Source of the DNA: Branchiostoma floridae
Taxonomy: Eukaryota > Chordata > Leptocardii > Amphioxiformes > Branchiostomatidae
Assembly (NCBI RefSeq): GCF_000003815.2
Contig: NC_049981.1
Coordinates: forward strand, 23,418,273 to 23,482,272
Direction of reading: 5' to 3'
Length of the DNA: 64,000 nt
This document shows, piece after piece, positions 1 to 10,893 of the stretch (its first letter is position 1; the number at the start of each line of letters is the position of its first letter). The translations under genes and the position numbers were made by a program. The notes beneath the pieces were generated by a model. That model did no database searches, was not told the DNA's origin, and saw only the letters and a list, made by a program, of their open reading frames with translations.

Positions 1-571
1 TATCCCCGCGACTCAACCTCTGCTTGGAGAATAGCAAAACAACTAGTGCAAAACTAGAAATCGGTCTTGACAACGCCTAACGGTTAAGAAAAAGTAAGGA
101 GGACCGATGACGAATGTAAATTGACTTGCACTCGTGAAAGGTATAGATAGAGTCCATTGGATTATCAAAATGAATAATGACCGCGGTGTTCATGTTTTTT
201 TTATATAAATGAATTACCAACGTACAGATTACTATATGTTTCTGACTATTACAGGTACAGTATACAAATGCCATTCTTGACTGATACTCTCTCATCTTAC
301 ACTACTTACACTAGCAACTACTACCGTTTTGGGGCTCCTTCTAGTGTGTTGCCGTTTCACACACTCTACATACTCTACTCAGCTCTATCGTCATGACACA
401 CAACTATAAATTCTAACTGGTTAATATAGATCAACCATAGACCCTGACCGCCAGGCAGTAGGATGGGACCAGCTTAAGGTGATAAACATCTAGCCACACA
501 GCCACACAGTAAAATGCAGAAACACTCCACGAAACGGAGTAACAGGTGGCTTGTGATAGATATGATACAGT
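1..571. other. Sequence 3' of the GLUT gene
   Basis: No coding exon is supported. On the minus strand this is the 3'UTR and downstream region of the GLUT gene. Composition is ordinary; no polyadenylation hexamer stands out. Short frames here have no recognisable protein features. Confidence 0.5.
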
Positions 572-3500
572 CTACAAGGCAGACTCGACCTGAGTGTTGT
601 TAACTCCACCGCCCCCCTCCCCCACCTCCTCCTTGCTGAACGCAGTGTTGCCCACCCCCTCCTCTTCTTCCTGCTGCTCCACGCCGAACAGCGTCTGGAT
701 CTCGTCAAACGTTTTGTTCTTGGTCTCCGGGAGACGGAAGTAGAAGTAGAGTCCGCTCAAAGCACAGAACACCATGAAGATGAGGAACACGTAGGCGCCC
801 ATCGCTTCCTAGCGAGAGACAATGTTACAGGGTTAAGTACTATTCGAAACGTTGACTTAGACTTAGACTTAGACTTAGGGGCTCCCGTGTCGTCCGACAC
901 ATGAGGCAGTCAGGTGGGCCCAGCAGGCTCTGTCAGCAGCTATCTACCTTACATCCTTCCATTGACGTTGGTTCACTTTCATTTGCAGGGTAATCTATAT
1001 CCGTTGCCAATAAAATCAGGGTATTAAGGGATATCAAGTTGACGGATGGTACATGTAGTTCTAAATAACAATACATATGTATTTTCAAAATATTGCAGTT
1101 TGAAACCACTATCCGTCAACTTGATATCACTCAATATCATGTCTGAAAACAACGGATATAGGTTACCCCACAGATCAATGTGAACTAGCGCTGTAAGATA
1201 AGAACATCCTAGGTACATTATGTATCATTAAACAAACTTTAAACTCACTCTCTACAGCAATGAAGAAGGCGGTATACTGGCCACCATGTTGGTGTCTCTA
1301 TTTGCATATGTCATTGAAACATAGCTAGAGCGACGGCAACTTTTTACGGATCTCTTCTTTGACAACTGATATTTAGCTGTCGCATAACGCCTGGGATATG
1401 ATTAACTAAAATCCAAAGAGAGACACCAACATGGCGGCACGGACAGCTATGACGTCACGTTAAAACGTTCAAAATCCTCCTGGTCCCGTGCGTGTGTTAC
1501 GCTTTACAAATAGATAAATGTGTTGAATAGAAAATTGTACATATATCAAGTTTTAAATACGAAACATTTTACCATCAATATAACTGTGGATCTCGACTAT
1601 AATCTTTTTTACCTTCAAGTTAACATTCTTGCTTCCTGACGCATTTTTTAAAAATTTTAATCTTTCAACGAAAACTTCGATTATAGTCATTTGCATACAC
1701 CTAGGCGCCTCCGTTGGGCATGCCACAGCTGTGAAACTTAAAGGTTCTTGCGTTTACTTATATTTTAAATACCTGTAAGATTGGGAAGACGAGCCCGATG
1801 ATGAAGTTACAGATCCAGTGAGTCACACTCTGTATGCTCATGGCGGCAGGTCGCGCCCCCTGGCGGAACAGTTCTCCACCAAACACACCAGGCATCGATC
1901 CTGTAAACAGTGCAAACAACAGTTGTAATCAGACAATACCATTATAATTTTCCTGCAAAACGTCGCGGCACAGAATTAAACGTTGATTCTTGCGACATTT
2001 TGTTCTAATGTACTAAGAAAACTACAATCGAAGGACAACCTGATCACTACATTGTGTATATGCCCTATGAGATTCTCAATATTGGGCACAAGAAAAGAAT
2101 CAGCAACATATTGACCTCGCTATATGTCCTTCTACCTTAGCAAAGTTTTCAAATAGCATGATCATACATCTGAAAAAAAGTTAAAGGAGTAGTATGTCTA
2201 AAACAGACTCTCAGTGGACAATCTCTATGGAGCAACTCCCCGCAAAGTATGTGGCCGTCCACCTCAAAATCAGAGGACTTGTTCAAAAAGGAAAAGTATT
2301 CTTTATCACTTTTAAAATCAATCCAATAGGAGCGCAGGATTCTCGGTCACTATAAAAAATCGTCCAATAGGAGATCAGGATTCTCTGTCACTATGCAATT
2401 GTTTCCAATAGGGGTTCAGGATTCACTGTCAAAGAGCTCACCCAGTCCGATAGCGAAGGCGAAGATGAAGATGATGATGAAGGCGATGCTGAGATAGGAG
2501 ATCCACTGGTACGGGTTGTTGTAGGGCTCCAGGTCCACCAGGTCTGCCGGGGGACACACCTCTCCTGACGCCGACCCGAACCGCCCGTTAGGGCAGCAAT
2601 CACAGAACAGGTTCTAGGGGAGAGAAGTGTATGTCATGTTATGTCGATAAAGGTTAGGCATCCAGGTAATAAGATATGCCAAAGAGCAGTTACTAAAGCA
2701 ACTGGATATGATTTTGGAACGGTCAGGCGTTTAAACTAGCATCCACTAATTTTCGCCAGTGACACTGAAGTGATCTGGAAGAAACTGGTCTTTTATACCC
2801 TAACTATGAATGAAGATAATTTCAGCTGTCCAAAGCTATGTTATCTTTGTTTGTTCTCAAAAAGTTACACTAAGCACTTTCCATATCAAATGGTATATAG
2901 GACGGCGCCCATGTCCCTTTCCATGGCCCTCGAGCCACACAGCTGTCGCAGCATAGATAAGATTTTCAGGCAACAGATACGCTACACTCACTACCTTTTC
3001 AGTACCTTCTGTCTATATTCTGTACTTTGTATGTAGCACTGTTAAAATAACTGACTTACTAACTTGAGTGCAGTGCCACATTGTCCCAAAGTAAGTTAAA
3101 AATCAAGCAAACAAACAAAAATCTTGAGCTGTGGCTGACCTCTGTTAGAGCCTGAGTGATGGTCAGCAGGGCAAATGTGATGGTCATCACGAGCAGTGGC
3201 CAGATGAGCAGCGGCCTCCGGCCAACTCGGTCAATGATAAACACCTAGATGGTAGAGGACACAGTATTGTCACACATCCATATTATTGTTAGAATAGTCA
3301 CTTGTTTCCACTTGTCACCATTGTTATCTATACCAAAGTCTTTTGTTTTACGTATGTTTACTATGTATTCTGTATGTCCCTTGTTGCAATTAGCCCTCGG
3401 GCAAGAATTTGCAAATAAATTTTCTTTCTATCGTCAATGAAGCAACATTTAAGAGTGTGATCATTTTTTCAAGATGGCTACAATAGATACAATGTCTATC

Positions 3501-6500
3501 AAGACAATCGAACAACATAGAAAGTTACTTCTCCTAGCGGTGACAATGAGACTGCAGAATTTGAGTTGACTGACTCGTGATGGCTTCATGACAATTAGTG
3601 CGTTTTTCTCTGTTGACTAAGAAGAGATTAAAAAGGAATAAAAGCGTAAAGAATATCTTGAAATGCACATAGAAGTTAGAAAATGATGCAAATTCATTGC
3701 GTAGCCTTTGCTATAACGTTTGAACATACATAGTATATCATATCATAAGGTATAGGAAGCATAATGTTCTCACCGAGCCCAGGCACACCACACAGTTGAC
3801 CGCCCCCGTGCCTATGGTAGCGTACGCGCTGGTGTCTTCCGGCACCCCGGCATTCTCGTAAATTGACGTAACGTAGGCAAAAATCTACGCACGGAGAAAG
3901 ACAGATGATAAGTTGTATCCGACAGTATATGGTCGTATCCAGTCCGGAAAAAATAACGGTCCGGATCGATCTGGCTGTATTCGGACCCATTTTGTCCAAA
4001 GTTAATGACGTCACAAATGTGATGTCGAACTTTAATCCCTCTAACATTAGTCTTACCGCATTGATACCGCTGAGCTGATTGGCCATCATCACGCCAACCG
4101 CAATGATGAGCTGCGGACGCAGGGAACGAGATTTCAGCAGTGCTATGACGGTGATCTTCGGCTCCTTCATCTCGTTCTCATGTTCGAGCCTCATCTCCTG
4201 GATGGCGCCGTCAACCTCACTGGTCCCACGCAGCCGCTTCAAAGCTGGGATACAATAACACATTTACATTCTATCAAGCATACAAATCGATAAGGCCACA
4301 CTGACTGATTTTATGGATGACATCCGCGCGGGCAATAGGTACTATTCTCCTGTTCTAAAAAAGCATCACTCCGAGGAAACCCAGAACTTACCGACTCATG
4401 ATTATTGTTCCACAAAGGGCAGTATAGAGTACTTCTTTTATCGTTCTTGTCAATATATTGAATATCTATTACTTTAGCTGAGTCTGCTGAGATGAACAGG
4501 ACAACCTATATGTTCCTTCTGCAAATAATAACATGTTGTTTGATACACTGTGTTCTGTGGTTCGATTCGTAGTACCAGCTTTGTAGTCCTTTGGTTTAAC
4601 AGACTTTTTGCTGGGTATTTTTTTTTCGTCCTGCCGCATTTTTTGGGGGTTCTCCAGGAGATGTCAGTCTTAAGATTAAGTCAGGGTGGCCCAAGTGAAG
4701 TACAGGATAAGAAAAATCTGAAAACGGAATTCGAGGTCATACAAACGATCGCTTTAACTATACAAGAGCGCCACCTACCGCTTCGGGACGCCATTTCATC
4801 CTGTTTGTTGATGAGCAGGTACCGAGGGCTCTCCGGCAGGAAGGGCATGATGGCCAGTTGTAGGCCAGACGGCACTGCGTAAAACGCCAGCAGGACCGGC
4901 CACAGCGTTTCACTCCCTACACAGATATGAAAGGAAGTGCATCATTTTAGCCGCACGGCTAATACAATGCACCAGATTACAATGTTAACGTTAGCTTTCT
5001 TCGCCAAACATATATCCAGCAGCAGTATTATTGTCTTTTTCTCTCTCGACATGTGCCCAGATATCTTAGACTCGCTATGCCTTGCAGAAGATAGCAGCCT
5101 CTCTTTAGCATGTTTTGTCGTTAGACAGCAGTCAGAAAACCTGATATACTATTAGAAAACAATAGCCTGATAATAAGCAGTCAAAGGGTTAACTGCAAAG
5201 CTTTTATAGAGGCCACCAAGCCTACAAGGAGGGGCTCGGAAGCACTCTCCAAACAGAGGTTAGGCTCCGGCTGGAGCCTATCTTATGCTTGGAGAGTACT
5301 CGGAAGTGTCTGCTGTCTACAAAGCGCGGCACTACTTGTTTGCGTTACCCAGGATTTGCTCCAGCCCCAGAATCTGAGCAAGCAGAATGCCCACTGTCAG
5401 CATGGCCTGGTGCATCACGGATATCCCTCCGCGGAGGCTGGTCGGTGAGACTTCCGCCAGGTACATCGGCACCACGGTGATGGACAACGCTGGAGACAAA
5501 ACAAAAGAGCAAAGAAAGTTCAACATTGTCATTGAAGAAATGATAGAGCTAGTTCCATAACCATAACTTGACTGTCTAGAACACGGCAATGGATGGCGGG
5601 ACCCAACCCTCTTCTTCCATCGCCTTCTAAACATTTGAAGACAGGAACTAATCTTTATACCTAGGTGTTGTGAGGAAAGTCGGGGTAAGTACGTGACTTT
5701 CAAAAAAACAACGAAGTCTAAGCATAAATGCCAAGAATCGAACAGAGCCTTTGACCCCTCGATATCGTGTCAAGTAGCCCAGCCTATCGTAAAAATTCGA
5801 CGCAACTATTCAAGTTGACTTAACATCAATCAAACTAAGGACTCAAACTCTTTGTTTTCTGCTTTGATAAAGCTAAAAGAACGACTTGAGATAGCATTTT
5901 CTACATTGGTGTGATAAGATTACTTGCCATGTTGGACTCCAACGAAGATCCTTCCTATGATGACCATGTGGTAGGAGTTGGCCATCTTGGAGAACCCGAA
6001 CAAAATGGCGCCGATCAGAGAGAAAACGTTGCTGATCAGCAGTGCTCCTTTCCTGAAACAGAGAAAGAGAACAATCATGTCGTCTTGTCATCAACGTAAT
6101 GGAGGGGCAGATCGTTTTCCTTCGGTGGTCTTATCACATTTGATGTCATTGAAATGGACGATGGGTCTTTGTGGACAGCTCACAAACTCCAGAGGTAAAA
6201 TATTACATGACTGTGTGCATGTCTTTCCTGTAATACAAAGATGTTTTAGATTCTTTGTCATTTGCCAGGCTAAAGCTAAAGTTGCCATGCATCACATTTG
6301 GTCGAAACGTACATAACCGAACGTATACAGACGGGCTTGCGGATATGTTAAGAATATGTTGCGAGTTAAAGCCACATTTTACCTCTCTCAGAAAATACTA
6401 ATAAGTTTAGTAATAACTGAGAATACAGCATGTATTATGAGGATTTTCATAAAACGTATAGTATCCCGCCATGCACTTGAGAAAAATGAGTCGACACCGA

Positions 6501-7196
6501 CATTTGTGTGTGCATTTTTGTCCATACAAATACTTTTGCATCGTTTCCTAATCAAGCTTGTCTGAGATTTCTCACGACCCTGCCTGATTTCCAAGCAGAT
6601 GCTGGGAGGCAAAATCATTCCGTACGGATCTTTACACAGGCGGAATATTGCATACCTGCCGAAGCGTTCCGTGAGCGGCACGACGAGAAAGGATCCTAGC
6701 AGCCCGCCCAGACACATGACGGACACGGTGGTGGCCCACAGCACGGTTATACTGCTCTCCGTCAGAGGCACGCTGTAAAAACTGCTGTAAGACTGGTTGT
6801 AGAATTCCTTGATGATCTAAACCGACAAAAGAATGTGCACATTTTAGGCACAACATGTACGTTGAAGTGGGGCAAGCAATGTGAAACAAATATTTGATCT
6901 CCAAGCAGATCCTATGGTAGCATGAGATAGTATTATTAAACTGGTCAAGGAGTGTGGTGGACCAAGGTGGACCCATTTGCCTCCGGTGGCAAGCCAAGCC
7001 TGCTACTCTCGTTGGCTGGGTTTATTATAACATCACATCCTGCCACCGTAGGATCTGCTTGGAAATTGCAATTATTTATCGGACCATCTGCCAAAAAAGC
7101 AGCTGAAGTTTGTAGTATCAGCTGCTTGGTTTCCAACCGTTTATTGATTTCAAACTTGTTATTGAAAAAAAATTTCAAATACCTTTGGAATCAATA

Positions 7197-7284
<88 letters not shown>

Positions 7285-7327
7285 AGTATATATATATATA
7301 TATCCAGTATATATATCTATATATCCA

Positions 7328-7371
<44 letters not shown>

Positions 7372-8250
7372 TGGATTTCTAGAGAAATCAGAAATAGTGG
7401 CCAGTAGTGCTCAGTACCTTGGCTGTGAGGAAATCAAATTTCCCAAACCATGATGTAAATCACAACCAATTCAACATTACAAGAAACGAGAAGAAACAGA
7501 AAATATGTATTGGAACAGTTTTAGAAAGTTTGTACATATATTAGAAGTCATGTCATGTTTTATATAATTTCATTACGACTTAATACCTGTATGCCTGTGC
7601 CTAACCCGATAGAACATGGATGTTCGGGCTGATGCGCCTAAGAAGGTTGACTACAGAAAGGTGACGGCATAACATGATCGCCATGGCAACTGTTGTTATA
7701 GAAACGAACTAACTGATGGAGAACCTTTGATAACAAAGACGTCAAAAAACGGCACAATATAGCTGAGTAAGCTGTATATCTACTATACAAAACTGTGGTG
7801 AGGAAAGTGGCCAATTGAAGACAACTTTGCTAATGTATCCGTGCCATATTATCGAAGATTGAATCAAACAAAAATGCATAAAACTGAATGCAATAGCCTT
7901 CCTTGGGCAAGTATGTAGTGTTACTTGATGCGAGCTCCCGTACATGAAGTTGAGTATATCGTATGTTCGCAGCAATCGCAATGCAGCTAACAAATGCAAT
8001 AGTAAAGTTAACTTGGATATTGCATTATAATTGCAATGTATATCTTTATATATTGAATTGCCATACCCTGCACAAAAAATGCAAACATGCATGGTTTACT
8101 TACATTAGCAGGTTGGTCCACCACGCTGGAGCTGTAGCCATATTGGAAGGACGTGCCGAAGGCTGCCATAAACGCCGAGATCGCCAACATAAATGTCAGG
8201 CGCTCTGTCGTCTGATCTGGCCCGTCAGCGGCGTCACTTTTCCCGCCCAT
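572..8250 (-). CDS. Class II facilitative sugar transporter (GLUT/SLC2A family), 11 exons
   Basis: Exons (5' to 3'): 8250-8104, 6816-6656, 6052-5928, 5489-5349, 4916-4779, 4244-4057, 3884-3774, 3244-3140, 2613-2442, 1900-1773, 808-572; they sum to 1653 nt, 550 aa, with all phases closing. It is a 12-TM major facilitator of the plasma membrane. Visible family marks: FQYGY in TM1 (res. 35-39), GRKG in loop 2-3 (about 102-105), VVPMYLAE then LRGG in TM4/loop 4-5, PESPRYLL after TM6, QLSG in TM7 (294-297), GRRP in loop 8-9 and PETK after TM12 (499-502). TM1 and the TM4 region look most like human GLUT5/7 (fructose/urate class). N-A-I at 299-301, across the exon 6/7 junction, is the Ile form associated with fructose carriers. 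Exon 3 appears to use a GC donor, and exon 9 adds a Cys-rich outer loop. An alternative start lies at 8289 in the same frame; 8250 fits family length better. The substrate is not proven. Confidence 0.92.
970..1187. mobile_element. MITE family A, copy 1
   Basis: Inverted terminal repeats of about 36 bp: the left arm reads into GGGTAATCTATATCCGTTG and the right arm is its complement (CAACGGATATAGGTTACCCC). An inner inverted pair (GATATCAAGTTGACGGAT / ATCCGTCAACTTGATATC) makes almost the whole element a hairpin. No coding capacity. It lies in the last GLUT intron and matches copy 2 at 8838-9063. Confidence 0.8.
1280..1438. mobile_element. MITE family C, 20-bp inverted ends
   Basis: Ends GCCACCATGTTGGTGTCTCT and, inverted, GCCGCCATGTTGGTGTCTCT (19 of 20 match), 159 bp apart. 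Non-coding, in the last GLUT intron. Only one copy is seen in the window, so its mobile nature is inferred from the inverted ends. Confidence 0.6.
2318..2440. repeat. 41-bp tandem repeat beside a GLUT splice donor
   Basis: Three copies of a unit containing CCAATAGGAG..CAGGATTC..GTCACTAT, with CCAATAG at 2323, 2364 and 2405. The last copy touches the donor of GLUT exon 9 (exon end 2442). Confidence 0.75.
2656..2815. repeat. Dispersed repeat family H, copy 1
   Basis: Contains AGCAACTGGATATGATTTTG, a GGTCAG..GTTT block, and CCAGTGACACTGAAGTGATC, in the same order as copies near 16611, 37505, 51104 and 55075. Non-coding; class unknown. Confidence 0.7.
5246..5298. repeat. Small foldback in GLUT intron
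   Basis: CTCTCCAA..AGGCTCC is mirrored by GGAGCCT..TTGGAGAG within about 50 bp. The ends resemble family B termini (CTCCAAGCAG). It may be a relic of a short MITE. Confidence 0.4.
6897..7066. mobile_element. MITE family B, copy 1
   Basis: Ends CTCCAAGCAGATCCTATGGT and, inverted, TTCCAAGCAGATCCTACGGT. About 170 bp, no coding capacity, in GLUT intron 1. Same terminal motif as 29493-29675. Confidence 0.8.
7198..7374. repeat. Long (TA)n microsatellite
   Basis: About 175 bp of TA dinucleotides, interrupted three times by ATCCAGTATA-type breaks and ending in TATACTGGAT, the complement of those breaks, so it can form large cruciforms. The Tyr/Ile-only reading frame across it is not a gene. Confidence 0.95.
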
Positions 8251-8289
8251 GGCTGTACGTAGGTGTAACACTTGAAATTCCAACACCAC

Positions 8290-9094
8290 GTACGGATGGA
8301 AAGTTGTATCTACCGCCTGGGTATGGAGCAGGTGTGGCGTCGGGGGTGTGGTCTCCTGTTATTATCAGCTCTTCTGTCCTAAATGTTTTGTTAGGTCACA
8401 GAAGTGCGCCCAAGACCTTAAAGTAAAGTCCAAAAGTCCACCACAGGCACCGCGCGTCCTTTACGTAAGTCGACAACTCACAAAGCTTAAGTTAAACACT
8501 AACCTATTAACAAATAACGTGTTGAACTGACCTATCATTAACCTTAGCGCCAGGAGGGTTATCAGTATTGGTTCGTAAATACTTGACTCGTGTCTACTAT
8601 TTGTTTGGTTGTTGATATTATTTGTTTGTTATCAATGTCGATTAGTAAGGGGTGTTTAAAAAAGTGCACAAATATTTGCAGGAAAACATTTCAAATAGGT
8701 AAACTTTTTAATAGAAAAAAATATCACAAAGAAGTATTTCAAGTTTTAGAAATCAGACGTTTTTCCCTTCGTATGTCGATCGTTTTATACTTATAGGGAT
8801 ACGTCAAGACCTGTTGTGAAATTGGAGTGTAGGAACTATAACGTTAGCTCACCTTTATCCGAGGGGTAACCTATATTTGTTATGCTTAAAAACTGGGTAT
8901 TCAGGGATGGACGGATATCAAGTCGATGGACGTTGGCTTCAGATTAGAAAGACATTGCAGTTTGAAACCACCGTCCGTCGACTAAAATATCCCTAAATAC
9001 CCTATTTTTTAAAACAACGGATACAGGCCAAACCGCGGATAAAGCAAGGTAAACTAACGTTATATGTTTCTTTGCAACGGCGTTTCTGAAACAT
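8290..9094. other. Interval between the GLUT start and SLC35G1 stop
   Basis: Contains the GLUT promoter and first untranslated sequence (proximal to 8250) and the SLC35G1 3' side. Most of the second half is MITE copy 8838-9063. No coding exon is seen. Confidence 0.6.
8838..9063. mobile_element. MITE family A, copy 2
   Basis: Bounded by ATAACGTTAG and CTAACGTTAT, followed inward by inverted arms (CTCACCTTTATCCG..GGTAACCTAT versus CGGATAAAG..GGCCTGTATCCG) and inner arms around GACGGATATCAAGTCGA. Same architecture as 970-1187. It sits about 30 bp beyond the SLC35G1 stop and may supply part of its 3'UTR. Confidence 0.8.
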
Positions 9095-10069
9095 CTATTG
9101 CTTCTGTCTCTCGGCAAGACACTTCTTGACGGCTATAGCTATTGCAGAGGACATCACAAGCCCTGCACCACCGACGCTCAGTGGGGCTGGTATCTCTCCG
9201 AGGAACAGAAACTGCCAGGTGAAGGCAAACACGATATCCATGGTGCGAACAATCGCTACGGGGGCCGCCTTTTCCAACTGGAACGCCTTGGTCAGAAATG
9301 TCTGTCCGCCGACGCCACACAATCCAAGCGCTATCAGGTAGTACCGATCACTTCCGCAAGGCGGCATCCTGAACTCGCCGAAAGCCACCAGGAGCACAAA
9401 TGTAAGGATCATTCCGAAGACTGACAGGTACGTTATGTGCACGAGGAAGTGCACTGTTTTACCTAGCTTCCGAATCATAACCAAGGCCAGCGCGCTGAAG
9501 ACAGCACCTCCGAATGCCGAGAGCGTCCCGAGGAGGTGCTCGGTCGTATTCGGCACGCCGACGACGCTTCCGAAGATGAACGAAGGTTTGGAAATCAGAA
9601 CGACGCCTGTCAGAGTCGTCAGGGTGACCACAAAGTTGAACCATCCGTAACTCTCCTTCAGGATGAGCCATGCGAAGAGCGCGATGAAGATCGGAGAGCT
9701 GAAGATCACGGTTGTGGCGTCTCCTAGCGGAATGTGGTGAAACGCATAGAACTGCATGCACAGCGCCACCGCTCCGAAAACTCCCCTTCCTAGCAGATAC
9801 AACCGCGGAGACGTGTCCTCGGGAACGAGAGGTAGTTTCTTGTATATGATGGGAGGGAGAGCGCACACCAGCTGAGCGGCGCAGCGGAATAACGTGATCT
9901 CCAGCGGGTGGAGATCCCACACCAGTTTGACGAACAGAGAGCTCAGGGAGAAGAATAACGTGGACACCAGGGCACACACGAGTCCCAGGCCGGGGAAACT
10001 ACAAGAATTTCTCTTCACTGTGTCTCCAGAACCCGGTACCATTCTGCTCGAACTAGAACTTTCGGCCAT
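9095..10069 (-). CDS. SLC35G1: SLC35G1-like EamA/DMT transporter, intronless
   Basis: An uninterrupted 324-residue frame of very hydrophobic sequence, about ten predicted membrane segments in two EamA (DUF6) repeats (about res. 32-160 and 180-312). It follows human SLC35G1 (TMEM20/POST) closely in motif order: VKLVWDLHPLEIT and FRC in TM2, then GDATTVIFSSPIF, FAWLILKE, TGVVLISKP, VMIRKLGK, GGQTFLTKAFQLEKA, PVAIVRTMDIVFAF. Known biology of the family: human SLC35G1 sits in ER/plasma membrane and has been linked to STIM1/calcium handling and to organic-acid transport; the substrate here cannot be read from sequence. The Ser-rich N-terminus is cytosolic. The start at 10069 is the first ATG of the frame. 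It lies between the GLUT and espin genes, on the same strand, and has no visible intron, unlike every other gene here; an old retrocopy is possible, but no poly-A tract or flanking duplication is seen. Confidence 0.93.
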   Translation of the reverse strand: MAESSSSSRMVPGSGDTVKRNSCSFPGLGLVCALVSTLFFSLSSLFVKLVWDLHPLEITLFRCAAQLVCALPPIIYKKLPLVPEDTSPRLYLLGRGVFGAVALCMQFYAFHHIPLGDATTVIFSSPIFIALFAWLILKESYGWFNFVVTLTTLTGVVLISKPSFIFGSVVGVPNTTEHLLGTLSAFGGAVFSALALVMIRKLGKTVHFLVHITYLSVFGMILTFVLLVAFGEFRMPPCGSDRYYLIALGLCGVGGQTFLTKAFQLEKAAPVAIVRTMDIVFAFTWQFLFLGEIPAPLSVGGAGLVMSSAIAIAVKKCLAERQKQ

Positions 10070-10893
10070 AGTCCTGAAAAATCTAACAGTCTTAGCTACA
10101 GAACACAGCGACTTACTTTAAACCGGTAGCTTCATGTATTTTTGTTTTATTCTAAGGAAAACAAACACCTGTTGTGACGTCAGCAGACTAATCAATTCTC
10201 CGCAAGCTGTGACCCGTCATTCATATGAATATACAATTTTAGGGACCGACACAAACATAGGATAGAAGCCAGTCAGCCTTTAATATTCCCTAGCCATACT
10301 TTTTTTTAAGAAGCATAAAATCGCAGTCTTCTTCTTTTGATCCTCTACAGCTACTGTCGATTCAAGTACTGTAATATAAGATATCTAGATAGACCTTATT
10401 GGGATGCCAATGCTTTAGTTCAATACCCCAATACATGTATATATTAGCATACTAGTAACCCAGATACAGGTATTCACCATCGCCCCGACGTTTGTATAAG
10501 GCTAGGGACAGACCAGTAAGTATCGTGTCTAGGGTTGGGTAACATAGCACAACATCAAACTTTTGTAATTTACGCAGTTCTATCAAGGCAGTATTACACG
10601 ATTTTATTACCCAGTATATGATAACATATACGTACATATGACATTAACAATACAAATGAATACCGACATACGTTCCATGCATAATATGCCTAAAGCGAAG
10701 TGTCGTACGCTTATATTACAGGCATGTTTAGTTTCGATGATATGCCTACGTCGAAAAAAAAAAAATATCAACCATAGATATAATACATCAGATGCAGCAT
10801 ATACAATGGATGTTGGAATACTTTTATATAAGTACTGAACAATAGGTTGTACTATACAGGGTATATGAGAGATTAGAATTATCTTGAATCACA
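10070..10893. other. Interval between SLC35G1 start and espin stop
   Basis: SLC35G1 promoter side near 10070 and espin 3' side near 10893. A minus-strand AATAAA at 10608-10603, about 290 nt past the espin stop, is a plausible poly-A signal. No other gene is seen; AT-rich. Confidence 0.45.

Noticed and set aside
7185-7382. Tyr/Ile repeat reading frame
   Set aside because: Direct translation of the (TA)n microsatellite.
9459-9977. 172-codon minus-strand frame inside SLC35G1
   Set aside because: Alternative-frame shadow; Arg/Ser/His composition with no membrane segments, whereas the 324-residue frame matches SLC35G1.
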